Of a stretch of 64,000 bases of DNA, positions 23,766-37,763 are shown one piece after another. Positions within the stretch are counted from its first letter, which is position 1, and each line of letters begins with the position of its first letter. The notes beneath the pieces were generated by a model. That model searched no databases, was not told the DNA's origin, and saw only the letters and a program-made list of their open reading frames with translations. Where the stretch lies: assembly GCF_041296385.1 (NCBI RefSeq), contig NC_091013.1, positions 7,082,001 to 7,146,000 on the forward strand. The letters run 5' to 3'. The DNA is from Aphelocoma coerulescens (Eukaryota > Chordata > Aves > Passeriformes > Corvidae). Position numbers and translations under genes: made by a program.

Positions 23766-26700
23766 GTTTCTGCCTCCCTGTATTTATTTATTTAACACAT
23801 GCCCCTCTTTCCCTACGAGATAGTCTGGGACTGCTGTCTCCCTGGCCACCTCTCACACTGCCTGAAGGGCATCCATGAGAGAGAAGTGAAATCAAACACT
23901 TCTAATCATTTTCACTTGGACTAGAACACAGACCTGAGGATCACTGGAATGGTATAGTAACTGGAGGACATTTACAAATATTTAAAGATTTACCACTTAC
24001 ATAAGGTTTTTGACTGCTACACATAAATGACAGTTACCACGAGCACATGGTTCAGTACTTTCATTTTAGGGACAAAACTGTCTTATATCCAGCATAACAT
24101 TAGCATAATTTCCTGAAGGAAGAAACCCACTAACACTAATCAAAGAAAAAAAAGGCCAAAGACTAAACAAATCATAAGATATGCATAGATCTTCAGATGC
24201 AACTCCTTGTACAATTAAAAAAAACACTTGAGCACTAATGTGGACACATAACTCTGCACCTAAAGGCTTTGTGTTCCTGATGCATTATTTATTCACAGAG
24301 AAAATACAGATCTGAACAGGGTTCAGCAGATCTCCTTGTCTTCTTTAGGGGTCCTGCAGTCATTCTCCTCTTAGGCACCATTGATGTTTTCCTCTCTGCC
24401 AGTTGCCACTGCCCTTTCTGGCCCACTCCCCATTAGAGGAAACATGTCTCAAACATGATTGAGAACAAAAGTTTCTCTGTGCGTGTCGGAATGAGAAGTT
24501 CAGTAGTGGATTAGGAAGGCACAGTAATGTCCCTTCTCATCACACTGATAAGTATCCAACTCCTAAGTCCGGCTGTATAATACTGATTTTCATCCTTGAT
24601 TTATGAGGGAAAAAAAGGGACTGAATTCAGTCATAGCACTCAGGAAACATTTACCACCATCAAAATACTAAAAACCTCTTTTGATGACAGATTTGTGTCC
24701 AGTTGCATCAATAGTTCTCCACACAGACCATTCCCCTGAATAAATATTAACTTTTCTGCTCAAGCATCAACCAATTATTCACATAAGCCTCATTCCTAGC
24801 GTAATGGCACTGGCAAGAAAAAGATAACACACAAACCAAGTATTTTCAAATCTACCCTGGCAAACACTTTGTGTCCTTTATGGGATGATTTGCTGTGGTG
24901 TGTTGCATTACTGTAGCACCATTACTGGTTATATTATTACGTTTGGAACAGGCTGTCAGCAGCAGATGGACTATTACTGATATGCAAGTAGGTGAGATAC
25001 AGTGGCTGCACAAATTAAATCATTGTTTGCAGATCTCTGTGCTGGTTTCTCCTCGGTAGAGGGCCATAACAAAGTGGTAGGAATTCCTCAATGTTAAATC
25101 ACTGCTGATTTTTTATAACACAATATAAAAAGTAATGCAAACAAAAATTACTGGGGAATCAAGGTTGTGAAAGCTATTTCTATGCATCGTTAGTGTACGT
25201 ATTTACAGTAAGATAAAAGATGCACAGGGATTTAGCAGTGAGACTCCCATAGGGGAGGCATATGTGGAATAAATCCGTGCAAATCTTACTGCAAATTTAC
25301 TTAAGTTTTTAAGTGTTTGGGTAACTATATGGCTTAAATTTACATGTAGAGTTTTAATGGCTAGATTTGCCAGATTTTAATGCTTTAAATTAGACAGGAA
25401 TATATTCTTTGTCTCAAATGTGCGGCCTAAATAGCATTTCCCAGTGCAGCTGGCTTATTAACAAAAAGATGCAAAACAAAGCCAATTACAAGCCTTTTTC
25501 TTGCCTGATGTCAGTTGCAATGGGGTCCTCTGGTCATATCCAGTCTGTAACGAGGAGGAGGTGGGATCAGCCTGTGGACAAAGAGCATCCTCACAGATGG
25601 CAAGCAAGGCAGTGGCACAGGAACAGGCTGTACCTCCTGTGTTTGCTAAGATGGGGATCCATCCAGAATGCACAAGCAGCCCCTGCAGAATTCAGTCACC
25701 TACAGGGAAGGGAAGGTGGCTCAGTGGTCCAGCTCAGGCTTAATTATTGGTGTTTATAAATTGCCATCATGAGTGCTCACACACTCACACACTCGTAGGC
25801 TGGGGAAGGATGCTGGCTCGTAGAAGCGTCAGCAAATTCCTGCTGTCTCTTCCTCCCTGCTGTCTCTTCATCTTTCTCTTTGTGTCTTCAAGATTAACTC
25901 CTGAATAAGTTTCATAGAGGCTATACTTTTGTGGCAACTTAGCTGTGGAGGACATTTGCCCATCTCTCTGCATCACTTATGAATCCCTAGGTGTACACAA
26001 AAAAACTGTGTGGAAGGTACCAGTGGATCATGGATTGCAGGGATGGGCATCTCTGCAGGCAGCACAAACCAGACACACCTGTGAAGCCTGAGTATTCCTG
26101 TCCATGTCAGAAAGCTGTGGAGGTGGCTCATCCCCAACAATGCCTCCACTGCTCATCTGGGTGTGAGCACTGTGTCGTGCTGATGCAGACGGCAAGTGTA
26201 GCTGGGAGAAGACCATCTTCCTCTCTTTTATCTCAGTCAAGAAACAGCCCAGCCATGAAATGAAACTCTGCATGCCTGACTGCCCTGGAGAAGGATGCAG
26301 CCCTGGGAGGCCAGCACAGCCAGCAGCAGTGGCCTTGAATCCTGGCTGGATTCAATCTGGGGTGGAGAACCCAGAAAAGTGCACAGGCACATGTGGAGCA
26401 ATGACTCACAAGAAATTTGCTTTGTCTCCTCTAATGGGCAGAGATGATCTGTAGGGCCTCTGCCTCCCACTCTGGTCTCTAACTGAGTCAGAAAGCTGAC
26501 TATATCGGCCTACTGCAAGCTGTATCACGGGGGAGTGATGACAGCCATCTTCATGATAGTTGAATTCTTCTCAGAGCCATGGTAACAACGCTCCTAATTA
26601 AGGGACACAAAAAATGAGCAGTCTCTCCCTCCCACTCTTTCATATGCATACACACACACACAGAGAAAGCCCAGAAATGGATGATGCAGCACTTCTCCTG

Positions 26701-28289
26701 ACCTAAAGGATACACCACCTCCAGGGAGGGAGAATGTAGATGTGGGCAGCCTCCAGCTTTCTCCCTGCCGCGGTGTCTGTGGGGTTTCCCAGAGCCACGT
26801 GGCAGCAGGACTGCACCAGCAGGACTGCATTTCCACAAAACACATCAGACCGAGTTTTGGCAATGAAGGTGCACCAAACTGTAAAATTCAGCATCCTTGT
26901 ACTTAAAATTTCCCATTGCTTCATCTGCAAGGTGCTCAAAGTATGTCTGGGAAGTGATTGTAGGCATCATCACTGAAGAGTCTTTTTTTCTTTAACTTCC
27001 AGACAAGGAGAATCACCTCTTTCCCAATGAAACTGAGCCAGGCTCAGTTTTTTTCTTATGCCTCCAGAGCACAGAGTTTAGGCTAATCAGATCCTGCAGA
27101 GGATTTTAAAGTGTTTTCTCTCTCCTTCCTAGTTGACACTATTTAGTGTTGTTACTACCATGATGCGGCCGGGCTCTTCCCCTGCTGAAAAATGCTGCAC
27201 TAGATGACACCACACACAAACTTCTTCCTCCAGTGCAGTCTCCATGAACTGAGACCTTCTCAGGTGCTTAAACGTCTGTGCCTTCACACAGAAGTTCAAT
27301 GAAGATCTCACAAGCCTTCTTCACTTCAGTCCTACGTAATCATCAGACAAATATAAACCTTTAACTTTACATGCTGAACTCAGCTTGGGCCTTGCTTCTA
27401 GACTTTTCCACACAGAAAATTCCCCTTTCCCATTTTGAGCATCCTCATATGTACCTTGTCCCTTCCTAGGGTGAATAATTAATTTCACCAGCAGGCTTCT
27501 GCCTGTTTATGCCATACATCCCATTTGAAGTTAATTAGCCATATAAAAGTTTTCGAGCTAAAAATAAAACATCCCCAAAGATGCTATCTGTGCCCTTAAA
27601 AACAGTATTTGTGCTGGCATGCACAAATTCTCCCTTTTTTATCAAGAGTAGCCACCGGGCTCATTTCCTCTCTCACAGTTCTCGCCTTCCTCTGGATTTG
27701 CATCCCTGCAGGAGCCCAGGGGCTGTTTAACACACCGTGGCTCCCCTCAGCCAGGACCTTATTGCAGCAGAGCACTGAACACCCACTCAACTCCTCAAGT
27801 TCTTGTTCCAATGAAGCCGTGTAGGAAAGTGGTTTCCTGGGGGAGAATGTAACTTAATGCTGTAGAGTCAGTTTTGCAGTAAAAGCAATCACTGATAATA
27901 CTTGAGGGGTTTTTTCCCCTACAAAAAAACCCAAAAAGGACCAAAACTGTTATTTAGAACTGCTGCAAAGATAAAACTGTCCTCCTAAGTTCTCACATTT
28001 AATAAGAACCCTGTATGTTAATTTTCTATGAGGGTACAGCACTTTCTTGCCATTATTAAAGAAAATATTATAAATAATATATGTTACCATTCAAAACCTA
28101 AAGTATCCAGCATTTCAACATTGAGTACTGTGATACATGGAGACTCTAAGATGTTCTCAATCCTAAATGTCAGGGAAAAAAATCCACAGATAATATACTG
28201 AAATTAGCTTGTGGATGACACATAAATAATTTGAGATTGTTGCTTTAGCCTTACAAATTTGGGTAGGATTTTTCAAAATGTAAATGATG
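23766..28289. other. Non-coding unique sequence, including a possible conserved element
   Basis: About 4.5 kb without a recognised gene. The segment at about 24840-25160 is free of repeats and rich in homeodomain- and E-box-like words, and looks like a conserved non-coding element by composition only. A short (CA)n tract lies near 26645-26662. A cysteine-rich open frame at 25991-26263 was examined and rejected. Confidence 0.5.
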
Positions 28290-28580
28290 TCTGCTGTGTG
28301 AAAGGCCATTCTGCATCAGACCAGAAGTCCATTTAGTTCTGTCTCCAATAGCTGTTTTTCCCAAGTGAAGTGGAAGAGCAGGACAAGGACATGTGATATT
28401 CTCCTCTCATATCCTTCCAGTCTCCAACTGCTTTCAAGTAGAGACAGTTGCTGTGTTGGAAGCAGTTTCTGTTTAATTAGTAGCACACAGTGAATTTATT
28501 TCATATGTATTTGTCCAGTCTTGCCTTGAACCTGTGTCAGCCTTCAAAATGTCTTGTCAAGTTATCCCCAACAAATAGGA
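28290..28580 (+). mobile_element. Ancient LINE relic (CR1/L3-like) common in amniotes
   Basis: The order GGCCATTCTGCATCAGACCAG, AGTCCATTTAGTTCTGTCTCC, AGAGCAGGACAAG and then ATTTGTCCAGTCTTGCCTTGAACC follows an old interspersed repeat seen in birds and turtles. It is heavily diverged and has no open frame. The family name is from memory; the placement as a CR1-related LINE is the less certain part. Confidence 0.5.
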
Positions 28581-31500
28581 AGGCTTTCTATTTTTTTTCT
28601 TTTTTTTTTTTTCCTTTTTTCTTCTTTTTGTTTTGTTTATGTTCTCAATTGTTTCAAGGAAAGTTGAGACCTAACAAGAGAAGTGCATAGTCAGGGCTTC
28701 AAGGACTCCATGTACTGTGAGCTGGAAACACTACAGAAACAGGGAACAAACCTTTTACATCAAGGCATAAGCCAGCTTCTGACCAGTGAAGTTTAGAAGG
28801 AAACTGGACTTGCAATATATCCCATAACCCAGTACTGATCTGCTTCTTGCAGTTTTATTTGAGGCATTTGGTGCTGGTCACCATCAGAGGAAGGTGACCA
28901 GATTGCACAGACCTTAAATAGGAAAGTTTCTGCGTTCCCGTTTAAACAGTTTGTTTTATGTATTAATTAAGTGAAGAAATATGCAGATTTCACAAATGTT
29001 TGGTTTCCTTCCAGAACTAAACTTCTGCCATTCAGACAAGCAAGTGCTTTATCCATTAACTTAAAGTATGTTCCCTCTCTTATTAATCTCTGGCAGGGAA
29101 GTGCACATCTCTTCCCATGCTTGCTCCTTTTTCTGTATGTTTTCAAGCTTTCTACAACCCTACTGGTGGTTTGTAAGAATAGAAGCCCTGATAAAGCATT
29201 TTTAAAGGCTAGTATCCTGTTTGGCTGCTTTGTGTCCCTCCTCACCCTCTTTTTTTTCTTCTTTGGAACCAGGAACTCTCCTGGCTCCAGTCCCTGCCTG
29301 ACAATACTGTGATTAATTTAAACTTGCCACTGGAAACACTTGGACAATTTTGGGTGGAAATCTGGGATAAATGCCTGTACCCTGCCTCTCCTCAGCAGCC
29401 TGACAACCATCTGCCTGACTCTGTGTGGAGCAGCACAGGCACAAGGAGTTTGGAGAACAGGTTAACACTGGGAATGCCTGTGGATGCAGGTTCCCACAGT
29501 GGGGCCTCAGGCGTAAAATATTTTGAGGTGCCACAGCTCATCCAGAGACCAACAGAAGGTGCAGAAGCTCCTCAGCCACTGGGTGTCTCGAGGTGGGCAT
29601 TAAAAGTGTAGAAAGCATCAAAAATGAAGGCATTTTTACAGACCTGCTACTTAATTATCTCTCAATCGGCAGTACTAAAACTCATCTGCTCCACCAGGTT
29701 GCTGTAAAGGTTAAATAGTGTCATTATTAAAGTGCTTTAAAAAGGTAATTAATCAGCATTTTTATTTTTAGAGCCCACGTTAACCATTTAAAAGATATAT
29801 CTCACTTTCCTGGCACTTGCCTACCATTTACTCTTCAAGAATATCCATTTCTCAGGATTCCTGCTTTTTTTACCTACATCAGAAATTCTCAGTTAATGCA
29901 TGCCATATCATAATAATTACATTTTTGAGTCATTTAACACACTACATATCTGCCAAACTCTCTCCCAGGCCTACTCTTAAATGCAATTGAATTCAGATCG
30001 AAGCAGTGACCACGCTAAAGCACTTTTGTTTGGAGCAATTTCTCTTCCATTTTCACAGGAGTGAGTGAGCAATGGCCAGAGATGCTGCTGAGCTAAGCAA
30101 AAAAATCACAATTTCTGTTCTTGTGGGACATTCCAATATTTTGGTGCTTTTTAATTTCCAATCAAAGGAAATTCTAAGTAACAGAATTTTCTGTGGGATA
30201 AAAATTCTCCTAAATTCTATCATCATTTCAGAGAGCGCAGTCAAATTATGCAGTTTTGGGGAAATACCAGGTGGTGTAATATTAGGAGGGACCCAGGGGT
30301 CTCAGGGAAGTTGTAGTACACCCATAAGAAAAGCTGGGAATATGAATTACACCTCCTTTGAGGCACCTGGACTTCAGACCTGAGCACAAAACAAAATGTC
30401 TCCCTTTCTGTAAAAGAAAAGTGAAACGCATTGATTTGGTACGAACAGCGATGCAATATTTCACTTTGATGGCTTAAAGAAAGAGCAAATGCTTTGGTCT
30501 AAGTAGAAAATTCCCTTTGGATACTTTCACATTTCTCTAAAATCATTTTTTCTTACAGCAAAAGGACAAACATTTAATGGAAAATCCCCATCAATCAATC
30601 AAACAAAAAGTTTTAGTGACTGCCAGCACAGAACAACACAGGAGGCTCTCCCAGCAGCAGTCAAGAACTTCAGCCCTTAACCCTTAATTTTATTCTCTAC
30701 AATGTTTTTATCTGAAAGTTATTGTTTAGGAAAAACTTCTGTTTTCCTAGGCATCTGTCATGGGTTAGCATAGCTCCAGAAGTGATTTTCTTGCAAAGAG
30801 TTTTGTGCCTGCTTTGCTGTCTCCTAATTCTTATCTCACAGAAGGTAAATAGGTAAGTAATGAGTATTTTGGACCAAACCACTACAGCATCCATTATTTC
30901 TTTTCAGCTGAGTGCTGAACAGTGAAACTGTGCAGAATCTCTGCCATACAGGAAACAGTAAAAGCTACAGACTTGAAGTTGCCTTGTCTTTAAAAGAGCC
31001 CTGGATTTGACCTATACATGTCTTGTGGAGCTCACTCAGCAACAGGAGGATTTCAGCTATAGCAAAAAGCCTTGATTTTCATAAGTAATCAAAACTAATT
31101 GAAGATTGTAAAATCCTATTGACTTCTTAAGGATATTTTAGGGATGTTTCAAAACCCATCAAGTAGAAATCCAAAGATTTCTCCTTTCAAGCACTCCAAA
31201 CCTGGGATAAGAAGAGTTTCCACGATGTGTTGTAGGAGCTGTGCAATCAGAACTTTGACCTCATTCAGCTCTGTGGGTTGGGGTCTTGGGCTAGGCTGGG
31301 TTTCCCCCAGTGCACCAGCTCCCAACTTTTTGGAGAAGAGGCAAAGTGAGCTGACAACTATTGATTCTAATATGACACGATGGGAGATAAACTGGCATCA
31401 CAGCTCCGAGGGTACAGTGAGAACTCTGTAATTCCCAAAGTCACTATGGCAATCTCCTTTCTGGTTTTGGGTAGAAATTACCATTTTGAAATATGAATTT

Positions 31501-33068
31501 CCAAGTGTATTTCTCTCTTAATTCTTCACAAGTGAATGCTTTTTGCAAGAAGATCAGTTGTTCATATATATGTAAAAAAAAAAAATCTATTTACCATAGG
31601 ACATTTTTAAAAAAGAAAGATGTTCAACCAGTCCTGCTTTTGATACAACAATAATTTCATTGTGCTTAAAGTAAACAGTCTTCAGACTGGTGCTTTCACT
31701 GTTCCAACCTGAGCTTTCCCCATAAATAGGCAACATTCAACAGTAAAAATGGTGGAACGAGTGATGACATCCTTTCTTGGAGGAGAAAAGTGTGGGTGTT
31801 TATTAGCAGTCTGTGTGTGCACGCAGCAATGATATTCTCCGTGTTTGCTATTAGCAAAACTCATATGGGAGCTGCTCAGGCTGCTCCAGCTCCCAACATG
31901 AGCAATTCCCACAGCAAGCTGTGATGGAGGCAAAGGTCCATGTGGGTCAAGGGCAGGCAGTGGGGGCATCTCTCTGTGGGAGAAGACACAGAGAAAGAGC
32001 TTGGCAGGGATGTGGGATATCAGAGCAGGGAAAAGGTGTCAGAGCATGAAATAAGAGCACAGAAGAGGCTCTGACGCTCAAAATCTCAGACTTGCCAGAT
32101 CTGTGCAGTAACCAGTCACTCTCATACTCCCACTTGTTTTCTTCAGAGGTGACTGAGAACATAAGCAGAGGTGAAGGTCAGCACTTAAGGCATAAACAAT
32201 CTCTGCCCTCCAGGTCTCAGAGGGTAAGAGGCCAGACACATCAGTTGTGTGCAGAGAAGCTGCTCCATTAGAAGCCACAGAGATGCACTGATTCACACCA
32301 CTTCATCTTCTGAACACTAATTTCTTGCTGGAGAATATGAAAAGTCTTATTCCTCACAGGATGAGGGAAGGGGAACTTGAACTGCCTTGTTCACAGGGCA
32401 GTGAGGGCAGCCCAGTTAACTTTCATTTAGGCTTGGTCAGAAGTGCTGTTAAATGTCTTTCCAAACAGCCAGATGGAACATGGTCTCTGCTACACCCATC
32501 TTCTAAATTTACTAAAACTAGTGATGTTTCACATGGCAAGAGGAGCAATATTCAGGCAGACCTGAAATCTCTCCACTTAAATTCTGCTGCAAAGGCCAGA
32601 CATCCCTCCAGCTGCCTGTCTGGGTCCAGTCACATCATTGTTCCATCATATTGCTTTATGTTAATTTTTCAGCTTTCACTTTCCCAGTCCTCTAAACTGA
32701 AATCATTGTAACAACATCAGGTGACAGTCTCTAAATCTCTATTTCAAACAGTCTCTAAACTGCTATTCCCAAGAGCCTCAGCTAAACAACTGCACCTGAC
32801 ATTCACATCCCCTCTTTAGGTTTCTTCGGGTTTTTTTCCTGTTGAAGTATTGCAAGGCAGTGTTCAGATACACATCCTGCCCAACAGGGGCTGGGAGGAG
32901 TGGAGATTTAGCACAAGTCTGCCCACAAGTTAAGACACAAATATTACTGAAATACAGCTCAACTATCTCAACCTAGTGTCCTACAACCAGTCTCTGTTTA
33001 AAATGGTTCCTAGTAGGAAACCATCCTTCTGCTTGACACATTTTGACAGAGCCAAGTTTTGGGCATTT
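28581..33068. other. Non-coding unique sequence
   Basis: About 4.5 kb. It begins with a T-rich low-complexity run (about 28589-28640). No mobile element, exon or RNA gene recognised in the rest. Confidence 0.5.
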
Positions 33069-33120
33069 GGGAGGGTTTGGGAGGGTTGGGATTTTGGGAG
33101 GTTTGGGCATAGGGTTAGGG
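33069..33120 (+). repeat. G-run cluster, potential G-quadruplex
   Basis: Five GGG runs with loops of 1-3 nt occur at 33069-33090 (GGGAGGGTTTGGGAGGG then TTGGG). Four more GGG runs follow up to 33120, including the telomere-like AGGGTTAGGG. This fits the usual intramolecular quadruplex pattern on the plus strand. Confidence 0.75.
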
Positions 33121-35937
33121 TCCAAGCCAGGTGGGCAGGCTGACCTCATTTTTGCCCACGTTTGTGCCCAGCCCTGTGGGTTCAACCGCTCTGTTACTCT
33201 TTTGGGGTTTGTTTCTTTTTTTAATAATGGGAAAAAAATATTTTAGAAAGTTGTATTACCTTGTGTAAGAGGAGCAAGCAGAGCTGAGATCCAAGCTGGC
33301 ACCATCCTTCTCCAGGCACCCACCCTTAGTGCTCCACTTGGGGATGCAGCAATGCCAGGCTTTGCCTCCATCTCCAGCCTCCAACTCTGCCATCGTGCCA
33401 GACCACAGCAGATATTGCAGACATGTTTTATTCACTGCCTTCTTTTTAGCACACTACACATTTTCTAAGGATTTTACTCATCTGGACTAGTACCATGTTT
33501 CTCCTCGTTGTGACTCCACTCTTGTACTTATTGAAGATGGATTTTTTTAAGCTGAGGAGGAGCAGCTGCCTTCTGGTAACACCAGCCACATGCCAGACCA
33601 TCCCCAGCACTCATTCCTCATCACTACCAACCTGTCTCAAGTGTTTTGGAGAAGCAGAATTTCCCACAACCCTCTCTCTGTCCTGCTCCTCACTTGATAA
33701 CTAGGCTACCTCAGGGCAGTAGAGCCATAAGATACACAAGTGGGAAGCAACTGGTACATCTGCCCTGCATTTAGCTGGCAGAATGCAAGAGCAGGTGTTT
33801 GTCACAGCTCTTGTAATCTCATGGTTCGCTCCCCAACAACCTGCCCACAGCCAGCAGACAATCTCTGAACAGCCCTCCCTAATAGTTATATAATGATTCT
33901 GCAAAATACTGAGTTTTACCAAGTCCCCAGAATGTAATTTTCTGAATAAAAACTGTCTTAAAAAAAAAAAAAGCAAGCTTAGGTATTTACTGCCAAAACC
34001 TGATTATCTTGTTTTCATGAGATTTTCACCACTATTGACAACTGAACTGGGCTGATTATCACACCTGGAAGCAGAGTCAACCCCAGACTCAGCCGACCAT
34101 ATCACCTTGAAGCATTTTCTTTTTCTTTCTGGATATTTTCCTTATAACACTAAATTCCCCCTTCCAACACCAACACCCCTGTTGTTGCAGTTGCTCCCAG
34201 AGCCTCCTTTTCCAGATGGAGAGCTGATGTTTCCTGAAGCACAGCACTGTGCACACTCCAGCTCGCTCGTTAAAATTTACAGTTTCCTCTTCCGCTGCCC
34301 TGGGCCACTGCACAATATAAACAATAGCTGTGTCTTGAAAACCATCCAAAACAAATGGGTCTCACTGCCTGTGCTGCTCTCAGATCTGTAAAGAGAGCTT
34401 ACTGTGTGCACAGTTGGTTTAATCCTGTGAATAGTCTGGAAAGTATGATATAATGCTCATTTCTTACCAATCAGTTCTTTGCTGGAGTCTTGCTAAAGAA
34501 AATTTACCCCCAGATTACTCTCTGTAGCCTACAGAATAGCTGAGCTATATTCCTAGAACTTGCTGATTTTTTTTCCCCCCAGTAAAATTAATCATCTATA
34601 ACAAGGAAAGATGTAAAAAAGAAAAAAAAAAAAAAGAAAAAAGAAAAGCAAATAATCTCCCTCCATCATTATGAGGTGGCAATGCAGTGGTAATAAGCAG
34701 CTAGAGCTGGAGTCAATATTTGCCAATGCTCTGAACATTCAGAGGCGTGATGTGCACCTGGGATTTTCACTAATATTTCCTGGATCCTCAGATTTTTATT
34801 TTTGCCTCCAGCACAGTTTCCTGCTGTCTGAGTAAACTCCTCAGAGATGCTGCTTTTGCAATCTCCTGTGTTTTATAATTCAATGGCAGTTTATCACTCC
34901 TTTGAGTAATCCACAGTGGAATATACTGCAATCTTCTGCTACAGGGTTGTCAGGTGTGGAATCTTCCCTCCACCTCAGAGTAGCTGGGTTTGGTGACCTT
35001 GTCATGACAGAATCTCGGGTCAGAGTGGAGGGATTTAAGTAAGAGATTAATGCCCCCACAAAAGGGCAGACTGTAATTCAAAGGAGTTGACCTAAGAGGA
35101 TAATCTGAAAAAACAAGTCAGCTCAGGTTAAAGACTTACATTTTTTTCCTCAAATCACTCTAGGTCGTATATAGTCAACAAGATTTATTTTGAGGTTGTC
35201 ACCTGTTCTCCTTCTCATCTGTTTTTTCTGGATGAGATTCCTTTGTACAGGAAGCAGACTATGTAAGAAACCCTAAAGGCAAGGCTTTTTAATGCGTACT
35301 ATCACATTTCTCTGTATTTCCACCACTCTAATCAATGAGGTTGCCTTGTTCTTCTATGAAACATTTTTATCTATCTTTGCTTCAACAAACCCTCCTAATT
35401 TCTTTAACAAATATCCATAGGTACCAAGGTAACCTATACAAGACATTGAACTTTGCTTCCCAAAAGAGTCCTCGAGGACTGATCTCCCCCAGTCTAAAAA
35501 TTTCCAAGAATTTATTTGATCAGATAAAGGAAAATCCCATTGAGACTACTATATAACATCAAAATGCAAGGAATATGGGCTTAATTATTCTGGTTATTAT
35601 AACTGAGAAAGTTGAGTACCAGTCACAAGAGCAGCCTTTGAACTATGGAGTAATAATCCCAGTCAATCTGGAGGATTCTCCTGTAATTACAAGGCTGTTA
35701 TGTGCCTCTAGTATCTGCCTTATTCCCTTGTAAGTGTTACACATAACCTTCAGCACAAATAATAACTTCTTATGTGGTACCATATGAAGAAAAACAAAAA
35801 AAAAGACAAATGACAGCTACTTTTTTGGTTGTCTAAAAGTTCAATTATCTGATCAAAGCAAAAAGTGAGGCAAGTCAGATGTGAACTATTTTCAGTGGAA
35901 GTAAATTGAATTTTATCATTTCATCTTCATGTGTTTA
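33121..35937. other. Non-coding unique sequence
   Basis: About 2.8 kb of unique DNA with an A-rich low-complexity run near 34611-34648. No gene or repeat family recognised. Confidence 0.5.
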
Positions 35938-36561
35938 AGTATTGGCCAAGAAGGCCAATGGCAGCTGGCCTGTACCAGCAATACTGTGGCCAGCAGGACC
36001 AGGACAGTGATGATCCCCCTGTACTGGGCACTGGGGAGGCCACACCTTGCATTCTGTGGCCAGTTCTGGGCCCCTCATTTCAGGAAGAACATTGGGGAGC
36101 TGGAGCATGTGCAGAGAAGGGAACGGAGCTGGGAAAGGGTCTGGAGCACAAATCTGGTGAGGAGCAGTTGAAGAAACTGGGGGTGTTTATCCTGGAGAAA
36201 AGGAGGATTAGGGGTGACCTTATTGATCTCTCCAACTCCCTGACAGGAGGGTGCAGCCAGGTGGGGTTGGTCTCTTCTTCCAGATAACAAGTGATAAGAC
36301 AAGAGAAAATGGCCTCAAGTTGCACAAGGGGAGGTTTAGATTGGATATTAGGAAGAATTTCTTCACACAAAGGGTTGTCAAGCACTGAAGCAGGTTCCCC
36401 AGGGAAGTGGTGGAGGCACCATCCCTGGAGGTATTTAAAAGATGTGCAGATGTGGCACTTAGGGACATAGTTTAGAGGTGGAATTGGCTGGGCTGGGTTA
36501 CCTGTTGGACTAGATGATCTTAAAGGTCACCTTTCTAACTGAAATGATTCTATGGTTCTAT
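35938..36561 (+). mobile_element. CR1 LINE, last ~620 bp
   Basis: A long, well-preserved CR1 3' part. It has GGCCAAGAAGGCCAATGGCA, GTACTGGGCACTGGGGAGGC, GGAGCATGTGCAGAGAAGG, TTGGATATTAGGAAGAATTT, CATCCCTGGAGGTATTTAAA and a terminal ATTCTATGGTTCTAT. It covers the end of ORF2 (only stop-broken frames remain) and the whole 3' UTR. The insertion is truncated at its 5' side, as is usual for CR1. Confidence 0.95.
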
Positions 36562-36589
36562 CCTTGTAAAGTTTGTTGTCTAATATTTT

Positions 36590-36790
36590 ATGTCACTGAG
36601 CTCAGAATAACGGGCCTGTAGTTGCTTAAGCCACTTTTTCTCCTTCTGGCAGTGTAGACATTGTGGTAGTACATTTACCATTTGCTACCCATATGGCACA
36701 AGCTGTCAACTTGCTGGTTTCACCTGAAAACTTCTTCAGCTTCCATGCATAAGATGAATAAGGGCCAGGCCACTTGATCCAGGTTCATCA
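36590..36790 (-). mobile_element. CR1-related internal fragment, minus strand
   Basis: Text such as GGGCCTGTAGTTGC, TTTTTCTCCTTCTGGCAG, CATTTACCATTTGC and CCAGGCCACTTGATCCAGG follows, with much decay, the upstream part of avian CR1 read on the minus strand. It lies about 30 bp after a plus-strand CR1 3' end, so two separate insertions appear to abut. Confidence 0.4.
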
Positions 36791-36799
36791 ACCTCCATA

Positions 36800-37757
36800 A
36801 GTTTTAATTTCACTTTGAGAAGAGCAAGTTTCATTTCCTTACACTCATTCCACCAACCTGTGGTTCCACCAATCTGTGGTTCCACCAACAACACCTGTGC
36901 CCAAACTTACTGAAATGGAAACCATTTTCTTTCTGAAAGTTAAAGCATTCATTTAAGTGTAGGACCATGACATCCTCCTGGGAAAAATGGCCTCATTTGT
37001 TTTTCACTTAATTGGTTTCCAGAATCCCAGACACTGTTTGGCTATTCTGATACTTTGTGATCGTTGAGATACAGTTTTCTTTGGAGATCACTACTTTCCT
37101 CTATTCCTGAAGGGTTTTCTTTTTCTACAGATCTTTCCTCAGTGATTATCCAACCATGGGTTTTCAATAACCACTTTTTTTTTGCCCTTCCTTTGCATAC
37201 AAGTTCCAATTTTTGTTTCATTTCTGTAAACAGGAGAACACAGTGGAGGTGTTTCTAAAGAGTTACTGCAAGGACTGGTCCCTGGACTTAGGGTTCTGTG
37301 TAGTTTTTTTCAGTCTGGAATGAAAGAACACCTTGATCTTCAAAACATGCAGCTCAAGGGAAAGTAGCTTCATAATAAAGAAAGGAAGAGGAAATAACCT
37401 GCTAGAATTACTGTAGTCCTTAGATGTGTATGCAGAACAAATGTAGGGATTTTATATTAAAATTATATTTGGCACTGATGAAACTGCTACTGAATCTAGT
37501 TGTGCTAGACAATATACTGGAAGTATATGAATGTAGGAAAATCTGATAATTTCAATAATGATACAGGACTGTGAGTTTTTTCTTTTTTGTGACTGATTTA
37601 GGGTAGAGCCAAGCTGTGGAACGTGCAGCTTCAGTATCTGAGAGGAATGCAAAGACACAGCTCTGAGATTTTGCCATACCATGTCTGCTGGTGTCAACAG
37701 GCTATGACGGGGAGGGGTTTTGGCATGGAATAATACTTTGCCTTTCTTCTTTCTACC
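36800..37757. other. Non-coding unique sequence
   Basis: About 1 kb, with a small duplicated phrase near 36853-36890 (CCAACCTGTGGTTCCA and CCAATCTGTGGTTCCA). Otherwise nothing recognised. Confidence 0.5.
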
Positions 37758-37763
37758 TTGCCC

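Noticed and set aside
23386..23878. Two 145-161 codon frames rich in Leu-Ser-Pro
   Set aside because: Produced by the CTCCT array, whose unit length keeps all three frames open.
25991..26263. 90-codon frame with about eleven cysteines
   Set aside because: Cysteine spacing fits no zinc-finger or secreted family I know, and there is no splice or promoter support.
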